Shown here one piece after another: positions 24,200 through 36,130 of a stretch of 64,000 nucleotides of DNA. A model generated the notes under the pieces. It was not told the DNA's origin and did not search any database. It worked only from the letters and a program-made list of their open reading frames with translations. This stretch comes from Emydura subglobosa (Eukaryota > Chordata > Testudines > Chelidae), in the NCBI GenBank assembly GCA_007922225.1, contig ML679989.1:19303570-19367569 (forward strand), written 5' to 3'. A program made the position numbers and the translations under genes. How positions within the stretch are numbered: position 1 is the first letter of the stretch; each line of letters starts with the position of its first letter.

Positions 24200-24999
24200 G
24201 CTGGATGACAAGGAAGGACTAAGGTATCAGCCATCAATTTTGTGGGAGGGATCAGAGGTGTCCAACTGTTTCATGGAGAATAAACTTGCCTGGATGGCGA
24301 AGCGAGGGTTAGCCTGGTGGTGGTGGTCAGCAAACAGCTTGAAATCTGCCCTGGCAGCATCCAGCTGGGGTCTTAGCTTCTCCTGGATATGATGGAGGTG
24401 TTTGACCAGGTCAGAGTTGGCAGAAACATGGGAAGTCAAAGGGAGGGACAGGAGGAACCAGGGATGGAAACCACATTTGGCCAAAAAAAAAAAAAGGGAT
24501 TTGTTTGGTGGACTTATGCTCAGAGTTGTAGGTGAACTTGGTGAATGGTAGAATTTAGACCCAGTCTTTCTGGTGGAAGTTGATAAAACAGCGCTGGTAC
24601 TGTTCTAAAACTTCGTTTACCTATTCTGACTAGCTGTCTGCTTGGGGATGATAGGCATCGGTCGATGTCTAAGAGAAGGAAGAGCTGCAATAAAATCCAC
24701 TGATATATAGAGTCACAAGGTTGAGAAGGAATAGGTATGGGGATCAGTGTGCCCAGGGGCTTAGTACAGGGGACCTCTGTGCAGGAACATACTTTGCATG
24801 AGTTGATGTATGACCCCATGGAGGTGTGCAATCATGGCCACCAGAAATGTCATGTGATCAGTTTCATGGTCTTCCAATGCCCCAAATGGCCGGCCACAGG
24901 TAAGTTGTGGATAGTCAGAGAATTGCAAGATGGGGTGGGCCCTCAGGGGCATAAAGATGACCTTGCAACAGAAGTATCCTTGCGTCAGGCCCAGCATTG
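24200..24999 (-). pseudogene. Integrase remnant (gypsy)
   Basis: Minus-strand frames include YINSCKVCSCTEVPCTKPLG, with the integrase zinc-binding CxxC, and then PSQPCDSI, typical of the core start. Further left (24484-24227) is SHVSANSDLVKHLHHIQEKL and DAARADFKLFADHHHQANP, the C-terminal integrase part of sushi-type elements. Stops and frame changes lie between them. Confidence 0.85.
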
Positions 25000-25519
25000 A
25001 ACGTCATTGATAATGTGGTGTGAACTCAAAGCGTGAAAAAAAAGGACCATTGGATCTAGTGCTGATTAAGGGCCTTATGGATGTTCTAAGTTCTTGTGGT
25101 CGGTGAATACTTGGACAGGAAAACGTGCACTCGCAAAGTGGTGACACTACTCCTCAAAGTCAGTCTTGATTGCCAGCAGTTCTTTGTCATAAATTTTGTA
25201 GTTCTGCTCTGTGGAATTTAGTTTTCTGGGAAATAAAGTGCATGGATGGAGAATGCTCAGTGACCTCTATGGTTGTGACTGTACTGCCCCAATGGCATAT
25301 TTGGCAGCATCTGCCTCAACAATGAAGGGCCCCAGATGGATCCAGGTGCCTAACATAGGTATAGATGTGAAGGCCTTCTTCAGTTGCTAAAAAGCCCATT
25401 GGGCCTCCAGCATCCAGATGAGGGCAGAACTCTTGTGGAGGAGTTCGGTAACTGGAACCACTACAAATTCTTTCATGAACCTCCGGTAGAAATGTCTGAA
25501 TCCCAGGAAACACTGGATG
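25000..25519 (-). pseudogene. RNase H region remnant (gypsy)
   Basis: Downstream of RT on the minus strand. Short frames carry degenerate pieces expected for the RT connection and RNase H (for example FLGFR-like and FIVEADAA-like stretches between 25500 and 25270), broken by stops. The assignment rests on position between RT and integrase as much as on sequence. Confidence 0.55.
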
Positions 25520-26221
25520 TCATGGGTGGTGCTCGGCAGGCCTAGTCCACAATGGCAGCAGCTTTCTGCGGATCCATGCTAATTCCATCTGGTGAGATGA
25601 TATAGCCCAGGAAATTGATGGTGGTGAGGTCAAATTAATATTTTTCTGGCTTGGCAGATAGGCCATTTTTCCTGAGACATTCCAGCACTTGTCAGATGTG
25701 CTGATCATGCAGTCTGGTTCTCTGAGAATGAGGGTGTCGTCTGAGTAAATCACAATTAACTGGTCTAGGATATCCTTGAAGATATTGTTCACAAAATACT
25801 GGAACGTGGCTGGAGTGTTGGAGAGGCCAAAGGGCATAACCAGGTACTCATAATAACCATACCTGGTATGGAAGGCTGTCTTCAACCTGTTGCCCTCCTG
25901 TCTGCAGACCAGCTTTTATGCACTGTGCAGGGAGAGCCTGATGGAGCCCTTTGTTGCTCTGACCCATTCTAGGAGCTTGTTGATTATCAGAAGAGAGTAT
26001 TTGTTCTTGAAGGTAATACCATTCACTGCCTGATAATCGACACAGAGGTACGGTGTCCCATTTTTCTTTTTAACAAACAGGATGGGGGCTCCAGCAGGGG
26101 ATTTGGAGGGTTGAATGAAGTTCTTAGCCAGATTTTCACCAGGTATTCCCATAGGGCCTTGAGCCTGGGTTTTGATAATGGGTATATACACCGAAAGGGA
26201 TCTGTGGCCCTGGCTGGACAT
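25520..26221 (-). pseudogene. Reverse transcriptase remnant (gypsy)
   Basis: Two open pieces. The first (26221-25916) has SPAGAPILFVKKKNGTPYLC and VDYQAVNGITFKNKY, the N-terminal fingers of a Ty3/gypsy RT. The second (25885-25520) has TAFHTRYGYYEYLVMPFGLS, NTPATFQYFVN and QLIVIYSDDTLI, in which the YxDD catalytic box is intact. A frameshift near 25915 separates them. Confidence 0.9.
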
Positions 26222-26480
26222 CTATAAGGCAGTCGTAGGGTCAATTCAGGGGTAGGACATCAGCCTTCTTTTTAATCAAAACATCCGCAAGATCACTATA
26301 CTTGGCAGGAATTGATGCCTTCCAGTGGTAGGCCCCAAATTCTCCCTGCTGGGTCTTCCAAGGCACCGCAGGTGGCAAAACCCAGAGTTAAACCATAACT
26401 CCTGCACTGTCCATGAAATTTTCAGTTTGTGGAGGAGGGACAAGGGAGGCCTAATATAACCCAAAAGTGTGACAAAAGGA

Positions 26481-26684
26481 TTAGGTAGAATTGCATAGTT
26501 TTCTGGTGGTCCCCAATCTCAACCTGGAGGGGGGCTGTTGTGCAACTGGCCCAGAGGTCAGCTTACTGCTTTCAATAGTTTCTACCTGCTCTGGAACAAG
26601 CTTCCTTTGGATAGGCAAATCGTTTGTCAGGGCGAAGGCCAGGCCCATAAAGTTGCTGGATGCCCCAAAGTCGAATACTGCCAC
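26481..26684 (-). pseudogene. Retroelement protease remnant
   Basis: An open frame of 67 codons beginning AVFDFGASSNFMGLAFA. It matches the aspartic-protease start of sushi-type gypsy elements (normally DSGA). The catalytic DSG has become DFG, which should abolish activity. VPEQVETIESSKLTSGPVA follows, as in intact relatives. Confidence 0.8.
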
Positions 26685-27049
26685 AGCTTACTCTGGATGT
26701 GGCAGGGGCCCGGAGAAGGAGGACCTGCAGATGTGGTTGGCAGGGCTCCATCGGTGCTGGGGCATAGGGAGGCAGCAGAGGGGATCTGGTTGAAAAGACT
26801 GCTCTCTGGATCATGTCTAGCCGTGACCCCTCTACTGGGGCTGGATGGGGTCATTTCCTGGCACCATAGTGGGTCTAGAGTTGTAGGGACACCCTGTGGT
26901 GAAGCGTCCACCTTCTCCGCTATACAGGCAAAGGCCATTTCAGTTCTGATATTCCTTCTCCTGAGCTGTGAAGTGCCTCCTGGTGCTGTCAATTTGCATG
27001 GGCTCAGGTCTGGAACTAGGCAGAGGGTATGCATGGGAGTCCTTGACAC

Positions 27050-27600
27050 TAGGTTGGAAACGGGTGACAGCCTGTTTACTTTCCAGCTGATGATTCTTGA
27101 TTCTAATACAGAGCTTGATTTAGGGTAGCAACTCTACAGGAGGGATCGACATGAGCTAGCTCATCTTTTAGGGCATCATTCAATCCTCAATGAAAATGGT
27201 AGACTTAAGTCTCCTCATTCCAGGCTGTATTGGTGTGTAAGTGCCAAAAGCGGGCTGTGTAGATGGAGATGGGTCCCAAACCTTGAGTGAGCAACTGTAG
27301 GGCTGCTTTGGCAGAATGGGCCCGGTTGTGGTCGTTGAATTCCAGCAAAAAGAAATGAATGAATTCCTCAAAGCTGCCCAGCATCAGGTCGACCCATTTC
27401 AGGATGGGTGAGGCCCAGTCCTAGGGCTTCTCTGAACAGTAGACTGATAACCAGCTCCACCTTCATCTGGTTGTCTGGATGAAAGGATGGTTGCATCAGG
27501 AACAGCAAGCGGTACTGGTTAATAAACCCTCGAAACTTGTGGCGGTCATCATCAAACCATTCCAGCAAGCGGATTTTCAGACCATGCTTGCAATTCCTCT
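27050..27600 (-). pseudogene. Gag remnant of sushi-type gypsy element
   Basis: Reading leftwards from 27568: FRGFINQYRLLFLMQP, then KVELVISLLFREALG, the conserved start of a retrotransposon Gag domain. Another frame continues with FNDHNRAHSAKAALQLLTQG, then NTAWNEE and an ELAHVD stretch. At least two frameshifts and several stops break the domain. Confidence 0.82.
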
Positions 27601-27639
27601 GACTCTTGCTCAGTAACTACTGTCCCTGATGTGCAGAAC

Positions 27640-28870
27640 TCAATCCAGCTGTGACCCATTAGGCCAGATGCTTACACGCCGATCCCTTATGCTGATTGTT
27701 ATGCTGATAGATGTGGCTTCTTTCTCTGTAATTCTGGGTAACATTTCTCTAGGCTGCAATCTTGTTTTCCTCTTTCCAGGTGGTGTCCAGATTATTACTT
27801 GCAGTGAAAGTTGTGTTGGTGGCATCCGTAAAGTATGTCCTACATATGTCAATTGTCTTCTTCTTACCATATTTGATGCTTTAGATTGGTTTGGTCTACT
27901 TAGAATTTCTGATGTTACAAGAAGTTATTTCCAGTAGACTCTGAAGTCCTTCCCTGGGCATTTATTTTGAAATGATCTTCTGACCCATTTCTGTTGTCAA
28001 TTTCCAAGACAGCACTATGAAGGAGGACGGACATGATGCTGGTCTTAAAAGTTCATATATTTGTGTCGGTGGCAATCATGCTACTTTTCCAAGCCCTTTC
28101 AAGTTTTTATTTCCTGCTTTTTTATATTTGTTGCTTGACATTTACGATGGTGTCACCATCATGACACATCTCACTCCCTAGATGTGTAAACTGACGTACT
28201 TCTAGTGTTTTTTATCCACTCTAATGGTTATCTTTTCTCCATTGATAGCCATCTGTTTTGTCTTTCGCTTGTTGATGAACAAACCAACTTGTTTTGCTGT
28301 ATCTGCCAAAAGCTGGGGTTTTTCTTACGTTAAGCAAAGCGTTGGCCTAAGCAGGACAATGTCATCAGCAAAAATGAGGGCATCCAATTGTGTTTTATCA
28401 TTTGTCCATAACATTCCTCAGTTGCCTTCTGCAGTTACTTTCCCCATGATATAATCAATGAATGGTACAAACAATAGTGGGGAATTCATACAACATTGCC
28501 TTCCTCCAGTTGCCACTGCAGATGATTAGCTGATGTCATCATCTCTGACTGCACATTCAGCAATATCATACAGATCCTGGATGAGTCTAATTATTTTTGC
28601 TGTCCTGTGTCTGCTGTCAAAAGCTGTCTGGAAATCTATAAAATTGATCACAAGAGGTGCTTGCTTTGTTCTATATGTCTGAACAACAATATGATCTATA
28701 CATGATCTCCACGCTCTAAAATTTGTTTGTTCCCCTCTAAGTTGAAGGGTTGTTTCTTGATACATTCCAGGATAATGTTGCACATGACGTTTCTCAGGCA
28801 CTGAGAGTAATATGATTCTTCTCTGTTTATTGCAGTTGGTAAGGTCACCCTTCGGTGGCAAGTACCCACT
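27640..28870 (-). pseudogene. Non-LTR retrotransposon RT remnant (RTE/jockey-like)
   Basis: The minus-strand frame from 28861 reads PPKGDLTNCNKQRRIILLSV, then APLVINFIDFQTAFDSRHR and IIRLIQDLYDIAECAVRD: conserved non-LTR RT blocks, with ECAVRD typical of the family. SPLLFVPFIDYIMG and the catalytic FADD (28372-28361) follow in a shifted frame. The last frame (27870-27640) has YVGHTLRMPPTQLS and IIWTPPGKRK, the usual C-terminal end. It is distinct from CR1 and L2; the clade is uncertain. Several frameshifts make it inactive. It abuts the gypsy Gag end. Confidence 0.82.
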
Positions 28871-30824
28871 TAAAAAACCCTGCTCCCTTATGAAAAATAA
28901 AATCCAAATGGCTAGCTCCCACGAGGGTATGAGAGCAGTATTAAATTTTAAAATCTAAATCAAGAAGTTATAAGTGAGTAAACATTCACATTTCCACATG
29001 CACAGTGTGAAATTTCTGTTCGTGTTTGAATTGTATAATGTGTACAACACTACTGAGTTACACCATTCACAACTGCATAACTCCATAGTCAGCTGTTATA
29101 CTTTCTGTTATCTTACTTTTTTTGAAGAGAAAATTAAAAGCCAAAACCTATTCTAATGAAACATCAAGGTTACAAATTTGAAATATACATATACAAGCCA
29201 GGAAATACGTTAAAGGTTCTTACTTAATCTTCACTTAACATTAACTGGCCCACTTTGTGCATTGTTCAATTAGTAGTTAGATTGTTACATTCACCATATT
29301 CTGAATGTGTATAACCCAGGCAACAAAACCTTAATTTTTGTATTTATTAATGTTATGGTTTAAACTCACAATCCTAATGTTCTCTGCACATGCTGGATAT
29401 TAGTCCTATGACTCAATAGTTAAGTTTGCAAGAGACATTCCAGCCCACATCTTTATTTCCAGCCATTTATTGCTTTCTCCAACAAATTCCCTTTCAGGCT
29501 GAATTTTCTCATGCTTAGTCTCAGCCCAAAGGGAAATATATGTTTAAAAGATCAGGCCAATCATTTTTGATTTATGGGGCTGTGAAATATTTACAATTTG
29601 TTGTCTTTTAAGAGTCCCAATTTTCCTTTTACCTCTTATAACTCAATTATGGTATGCAATGAAGAAATCATACTCCTTATGGATGAAGTCCTGCATAAGG
29701 GAAGATGTAGAGACATGTTTGAACATGCGTGGCTAAAAAAACAAAAATCTCTCTCAAATTCTGCAACTTTCTAAGACATGTTCACACTGATAGTCAACCT
29801 AGGTGCCTTATGGGGTATAATTCAAGCCCAGTATCTAACTACCATCTTCTCACATTCACTAGAGCAAGGTCATGCATAAATATAGCAGGGAAGATGTGCA
29901 CACTTTATGAAATGCTCACCAGCCAGTGCAGTGATGAAACACCCAGGACCATCACTTCAGCCAGCATCATACCAGTGATAATACTTGGCCTATTCCATAG
30001 TGCCAAGTGCCCTAACATGGAAATGTATTTCAATTTATGACCATGTCTTACAATGAAACATCTGCACTTGTATAATTTAGAGCATTTGGCAATAGGGAGG
30101 GAGAGTTGGTCATCAGGAGGGAATCAGGCGATGATGGCACCCTTTAAAAAAAATAGGTGCTATGGACAGGTTACCGAAATCAAGCAGCTTTCAAATAAGC
30201 CATTTTAACACACTGGCCAAGGCTGTAGTGAAGCAATTCTGGAAGTTCCCACTTCAAGCCCGGATATAGAAGATTTGTGAGTCTTTGTCAGGGATGGGGC
30301 AAATCCTCAATTTGGAGTCAGTCTATAAACAGGGGATGGTGATGGCATTCAGAATCATTCAGATTCGATCCCAAAAAATATAGGGGTACGGAGTTTCCTG
30401 TCTGCTCTGCCAAGTCCCATTAGTAAATAAGCAGGACTAGATTTGGCTCTTTGCAGAAATCTTGAGTAACTCCAGCTAGATTTACATCACCGTCGATAAG
30501 AGTGGAATCTAGATGTCCATGTTCAAAACCAGTCAAAGAAATTAAGGCCTCCATTCTGACTTTGAGAAATGAAAACCGATAGGAAACTCTGCTTTCCTTT
30601 CCCAACATCACACTGGTATAATTTGCGGGTTTTGAGTTCATACTCTATTTGAACATCAAAGCTAGTGTTTAATTTGTTGCTAAACTAAGATTTTGAGAGG
30701 TTCAACATGGAACGTGCTCTGTAGAACTAGTTTATGATGTTTTTGCTTTTCAGCCACATAACAATTTACACTCACACTTCCAGTCTGAGATCTTAACAGC
30801 TTTAAAAGCAACAGCAGTGTAGTT

Positions 30825-31010
30825 CAGTGGGCAGGGCATGGAAATGAGCATCCAGGCAATTGGGTTCTTTTCTCAACTCTGATAACTCAGATGCTTTGTG
30901 ACTTTAAGCCAGCCACTGACTCTCTTGCTCTGTTTCCCAGTATGTAAAACGGGCACAATGATACTTACCCACCTTTGTAAAGACACTTTGAAATCTATGG
31001 ATGAATGCTG
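30825..31010 (+). repeat. MIR (CORE-SINE) fragment
   Basis: The order TGTAGTTCAGTGGGCAGGGC, TTCTTTTCTCAACTCTGATA, TTTGTGACTTTAAGCCAGCC, CTCTGTTTCCCAG, ATGTAAAACGGGCACAATGA and TACTTACCCACCTTTGTAAA follows the MIR consensus (tRNA-like head and CORE) closely. It is an ancient amniote SINE, inactive. Confidence 0.85.
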
Positions 31011-31032
31011 CCTCATCAATAATAATGAATTA

Positions 31033-31115
31033 ATCTGTCACCCCGTGAACTCTTAGCAGAGGCACAGAGAGATCAGGTGACTTGCCCATGGCTAGTCAGT
31101 TGCAGAGTCCAGATC
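31033..31115. repeat. Ancient repeat tail (MIR/L2-type)
   Basis: GAGGCACAGAGAGATCAGGT, then GACTTGCCCATGGCTAGTCA, is a familiar old-repeat motif. It lies just after the MIR fragment and may belong to a second nested relic. Confidence 0.5.
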
Positions 31116-31727
31116 ACCTAACTCCCAGTCCTGTAATGTAACTGCAAAACTATCTTTCCTCTCCAAGGGCTGTCTCTTTATTCAGATTCATTCAGTAGTT
31201 AGTACCCAGTGACATTTCAGGCCTGACACCTGATATCTGATTACTCCCAAAGAAGTGGATTCACACATTCCTAATCTCTATCAAACACATAACCTTCCCC
31301 TGGGCTTCACCTTTGTGCTATCCTCTGCCACCACTGCCCTATGCCACGTCACTCATCCTTCAAGCTTATTCAGGGAGCAGCATAGCCAACTCTCGCTCAT
31401 TTACCCTGAGAAATGTTGCTGTGGCACTCTGCTGCAGGCACTCTCAAAATGATGTGAAAAGCTCCATCTGCCACATGATTTTGGGATGCAAAACTAAGCT
31501 CTCAGTCCCCACACAATCTCCTGCCACCTAGGGGAACGTTAACTAAGTGACAAACCTCTAAACATGAGTTCTAGTCTCAGCAGTGACTAAAAAAATGTTC
31601 CCAGCTAATAGATTTTTGGTGGCCCTTATGTATAAGATGCATTTGATGAGTTCCAGTTCTCGTGTCATCAACCCACCACCAGTTTTGCATTAGATGATCA
31701 GCACATTCCGGGCAGGCACTGTCTCCT

Positions 31728-31785
31728 ACTAAGTGTTTATACAGCACCTAGCACAACGGGGCTCTAATCTTGTGTTGTGTTCTTT
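31728..31785. repeat. CORE-SINE-like tail
   Basis: GTTTATACAGCACCTAGCAC, then AACGGGGCTCTAATCTTG, resembles the 3' tail of CORE-SINE relics, as at 59200-59260. Confidence 0.45.
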
Positions 31786-31969
31786 AATGAGAGCTTCTGC
31801 AGTGGAGGCCAAATTTACTTCACTCAGTACAAAATTTGCAAGTTGGAAACACTGTAATTGTCACACAGAGAGTGGAAGTGGGCAGAGGGGGTTCAAAAAT
31901 GAAACCTTCTCTTTGTTCAGCCAAACAGACAGACTCAAAGAGCTCAGTCACTATAACACATGTTTTCTG

Positions 31970-33150
31970 ATCCTTCAATGTTTTCCATAGCTCTTCTCTG
32001 AACCCTCTCCAATTTATCAACGTCCTTCGGGAATTGTGAACACCAGAAATAGACACAATATTCCAGCAGCGGTGGCACAAGTGCAAAATACAGAGGTAAA
32101 ATAACCTCTCTACTCCCATTTGAGATTCTCCTGTTTACGCATTCCAGGATCACATTAGCCCTTTTGGCCCCAGTGTATACTGGGAGCTCACGTTCAGCTG
32201 ATTATTCACTACTCCTCACCATCCCAAAATCTGTTTCACAGTCACTGCTTTCCAGGACAGAGTTCACCCTCCTGCAACTATAGTCTACATTTTTGTTCCC
32301 AGATGTACACATTTACGTTTAGCCATAATAAAATGTATGTTGTCTGCTGGCACCCAGTTTGCCAACAGATCCAGACCACTCTGTATTAGTGCCCTCTCCT
32401 CGGTATTATTTACCACTCCCCCAATTTTTAAGTAACCCACAACTTTTATTCATTTGTTTTCTTCCAGGTCATTGATAAAAATGCTAACGTGCATAGGGCC
32501 AAGAACTGATCTCTGTGGGATCCCACTAGAAACACACCCACTTGACGGTGATTCTCTGTTTGCAGTTACACTTTGAGACCTATCAGTTAGCTAGTTTGCA
32601 ATGCATTTAATGTGTGCGAGGTTGATTTTTATATCGTTCTAGTTTTTTAATTGAAATGTTGTGCAGTAGCAAGTCAAACATCTTGCAGAAGTCTAAATAT
32701 ATAATATTAATACTATTACCTTTATCAACCAAAATTGTAATTGCCTCAAAAAAAAAAATCAGGTTAGTTTGACAGGACCTGTTTTCCATAAATCCCCGTT
32801 GATTGGCATTAGTTATATTACCCTCCTTTAATTTTTTATTAATTGAGTCCCATGTCAGCAGCTCCATTGTCTTGCCTGGGATCGATGTCAGACTGATAGG
32901 CCTATAATTACCTGCGTCATCCCATTTCCCCTTTTAAAATATTGCCACAACATGAGCTTTCCTCCAGTCTTCTGGAACACCCCCCGAGTTCTACGACTTA
33001 TTGAAAATCAATTTTAACAGTCAAGTGAGTTCCCCAGCCAACTCTTTTAAATCCCCTGAATGCAAGTTATCTGGACCTGCTGATTTATACATGTCTAATG
33101 TTTGTAGCTGCTGTTTAACATCCTCCTGAGATACTAGTGGAATGGAAAGT
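31970..33150 (-). mobile_element. CR1 LINE, RT and C-terminal part
   Basis: Minus-strand CR1. From 33110 leftwards: SAGPDNLHSGDLKELAGEL, then WDSINKKLKEGNITNANQRG and FMENRSCQTNLIFFF, IIYLDFCKMFDLL, a poorly preserved middle with LANWVPADN, and finally RRISNGSREVILPLY and LLEYCVYFW. It lacks a normal CR1 tail at the left edge. Frameshifts show it is dead. At the right edge it abuts an L2-like element. Confidence 0.88.
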
Positions 33151-33169
33151 GTGTTAGCATCATCAGCAT

Positions 33170-36130
33170 ATGAGACTACATCATCTCTTCCCCAAAACAT
33201 AGGACAAGAGAAGACAGATGGAGACAGACAGAAGGGGGAGTACAAGAAAACAGACAATATTGCTCAGCACGATGGACAGTGCTGTCAGCACACCAACAGT
33301 CTTAAGTTTTTTTTGGTAGGTATGACAGCAAAAGAAAGTTTTGAGGAGGATTTTGGAGAATGAGTTAGTTTTGAGCATGTTTATGGGGCGCTCCCCCCAA
33401 GGATGAAAGGCAGATTAGGAGAAAGCATGAAGGTGCTGTTTGACAATGTAACCGTGGGGTGATGGAGGCTGGTATCATGAGCCAATTGGAGGCAGGAGCT
33501 GAAATCTTGACAGCAGATGAGAGATGACAGATATAATGGGGGTATGCAAGGAAGGGCCATGAAAGTGAAGACAAGCAGTTTATGTTTGATGGGATACAGA
33601 AGGAGGAACTATTGGAGGGATGCAATGGGAAAAGAAAAAGGTTAGGAAAATAATCTTTGCAGCAGCATTCTGAATGGATATGAGTGGGGCAGGACTGCAT
33701 GTATTTGCCAAGGCCAGAGAGAAGATGTGGCAGTAATCAAGACCCGAGACGATGAGAACCTGAATGAGAATTTTAGACACATAGGTAGGTAAGAAAAGCC
33801 GTATCTTAGAGATGTCACACAGAAAGAATCAGCAAGATTTAGACAGAGCCTGAGAGGCTGAAGATGACGCCCAGCTTACAAGCCCGAGTGACAGGCAGGA
33901 TGGTGGTGTTATCCACAGTGAATAAGAAAGAAGATCGCACAAAGGGCTTGTTGGTGGGGGAAGATTCGGGGCTCTGTTTTAGCCATGTGGAGCTCCAACT
34001 AACTGGCTAGGCAACCTGGAGATGTCAGAAAGAGAGGTTGAGATTTTAGTCTGGACAGAAGGAGACAAGTCTGGAGCAGAGAGGCAGCTCTGTGAGTTGG
34101 CAGCATAGACACAGTAGTTGAATTGGTGTTTGCAGATGAGATGAGCCAGAGGTAAGGTGTAGAGGGAGAAGAGAAAAGAAACAAGGACAGAGCCTGTGGA
34201 ACCCCCAAAGAAATCTGGAGAGTGAATAAGGAGGATCCTATGAAGGACATGCTGGAGGAGTGATAAAAAAGCTAGGAGGAGAACCAGGAGAGGATGGAGT
34301 CATAGGAAGCCAAGGGTGGCAAGAGTTCATGAAGAGGAGCATGGTCAACCGTTGAAGCTGTCAAGAAGGAAGAGGATGAGCACTGGTTCTGAGGTTTGGC
34401 TAAGAAGAAGGTTAAGATTAGGGTCAGTAGAGATGGTGAGAGCTGTTTCACTGGTGTGCAAGGGGAGGATGCTGGACTGGAGAGTCTAGGCTGGAGCTGG
34501 AGGAAAGGAACTTTCAATGAGCTTAGAGGTGAACAGGAGAAGGGGCAGTAGTTAGAGAGGCAAGTGAGGTCAAGAGTGAGGTTTTCAGATGGGAGAGACA
34601 TACATCTATTTGTATTGTGAGGGGGTGTGAGGAAGATCAGGAGATGGGATGGGATGGAATCAGTGGGGCAAGTGGAGGAGGAAAGCAGATGAGAACTTCT
34701 GCACGTGTGACGAGAAGAGGCAAGAGTCGTCAGAGCAGGGGGGGAAGGAGAGGCGGGGGAAGGTCATGTCATATTTTGTCAGTTTTCTCGTGGAAGAAAT
34801 TGGCAAGGTCCTGTGCTGAGAGAGAAGTGTAGGCAGGAGGCAAGGGAGGGTTTCAGGAGCGAGTCATATGTGGCAAAAAGGAGGTGGAGGGGATTGTGGG
34901 ATTCAGTGAAGTGGGAGCAGTAGAGGTGTTTAGCAGGGAAGATGGCAGAATTAAAGGAGAATGAATTTGTAGGGGAGGAAGTCAGCCAGGTCACAGGATT
35001 TCCATCAGCATCACTCTGCAGAGTGAGAGCAGGAGTAAAGAAAGCCGATGTTGTGTAGGGAGGGAGTCAGGACTGGCCTTGACATGGGAGAAAGGAGCAA
35101 GAGTCAAGGGTTGAGGAGAGCGAAGCATGGAGAGAGCATCAATAACAATAACCATGGAAGAGGGGTCTGAGAGGCCAGGAAGGGGAAGGCTGAGAGCAGA
35201 TGAGAAGTCAGCAATGCTGTTGGACTGGAAGTCCTGAAAAGGCAGAGTACCAGGGTGTGGGGTGAGGTGGATGGGCAATGCTGAAAGAGACCAACAACAG
35301 AAAGAGCAGCGCTGGGTCCAGTGAATGGCCCTTTTGGTTCGGGCTGCAAGTTGAGCGAAGAGAGCAGGGCAAGGAAACATGCAACGCGGTGGTTGGGTGG
35401 GTCACAGAGGACGACCGTGAGGAAAGGGAAAGAGAAGCAGGAGTTGAAATCAGAGAGGGAGGCTGGTGGGGTGGACAGCAGATGACAGCAACATGGAGGA
35501 GGAGAAGAGAGGAGAGTCTGATGCGGTGCTGTTCAAAAGAGGAGAAAGAGCTGGAAGAGGGAGGCAGGAGGGCATGGAAGCAGCAGCAGAGGAGCGGAGA
35601 AGCTCAACACCCAACCATGGTCTGACCGAAACATGAAGTGGCTGTGGATGGCTATGATCTTTTTAGAGATGCAGTGGGTGTTCTGGAGATAGCAAGGAAA
35701 GGGGAGGAGGGAGAGAAAAAGGAAGGTGATGGGTGTGAGGTTAGGAATAGGAATGGTGCCACCAGAGAGATGGAGGTGGTAGTGGGGACAGGGAGAATGG
35801 AGGGAAGGCCAGGGCTGGGGCAAATGTCACCAGAGGTACAGTGGAGGAAGCAGAGGAGGGTGTGGGGAGAGATCAGGGTGGAGAGGAGAAGGAAAAGGTG
35901 CAGGTAGAGCCGGTGGGAACGGTGGCTGGGGAAGGGGAAAGAGGACAGATGCAGAAGAAGGGTGTGGTGAAAGCCAAGAGAGAGGGGCAGACGGACTAGG
36001 GAAATAAAGATGCAGTGAAGGTAATGCCAGCGCAGTCCTCGCAGGTAGCTGCCCTCCCTGCCTGGGAGTGGGGAGAAAGCATCCAGTCTGTACCCCCTGG
36101 GGAGGCTCTGGGCAGAAAGGGACACCCCAA
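33170..36130 (-). mobile_element. L2-like LINE relic
   Basis: A long minus-strand LINE with very purine-rich plus strand. Identifiable pieces from right to left: an EN-domain end (FRSDHGWVLSFSA near 35620), the RT region LASYDSILSWFSS (34300-34270), a GVPQ motif (near 34200), LDISIWMS-like words, then ILIQVLIVSGLDYC and LISIQNAAAKII (33780-33650), and a C-terminal FSKILLKTFF (near 33360). These fit L2/Maui-type LINEs of sauropsids. Many frameshifts are present. A separate CR1 lies directly to its left. Confidence 0.7.

Larger units (their letters stand above)
23790..27610 (-). mobile_element. Ty3/gypsy retrotransposon relic, sushi-type
   Basis: A 3.8-kb minus-strand element with domains in Ty3/gypsy order: Gag, protease, reverse transcriptase, RNase H, integrase. 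It resembles sushi/Mart-type elements (the stock of PEG10/RTL genes). Every domain has stops and frameshifts. I see no matching LTRs at the edges: the right edge runs straight into another LINE near 27640 and the left edge fades near 23.8 kb. It is non-functional. Confidence 0.88.

Noticed and set aside
26538..27128. 196-codon plus-strand open frame, the longest in the window
   Set aside because: Antisense to the protease and Gag part of the gypsy relic; no domain in this direction, so a shadow of the element.
35652..36125. 157-codon minus-strand open frame rich in Leu, Ser and Pro
   Set aside because: Low-complexity reading of the pyrimidine-rich strand of the L2-like element; not a separate gene.
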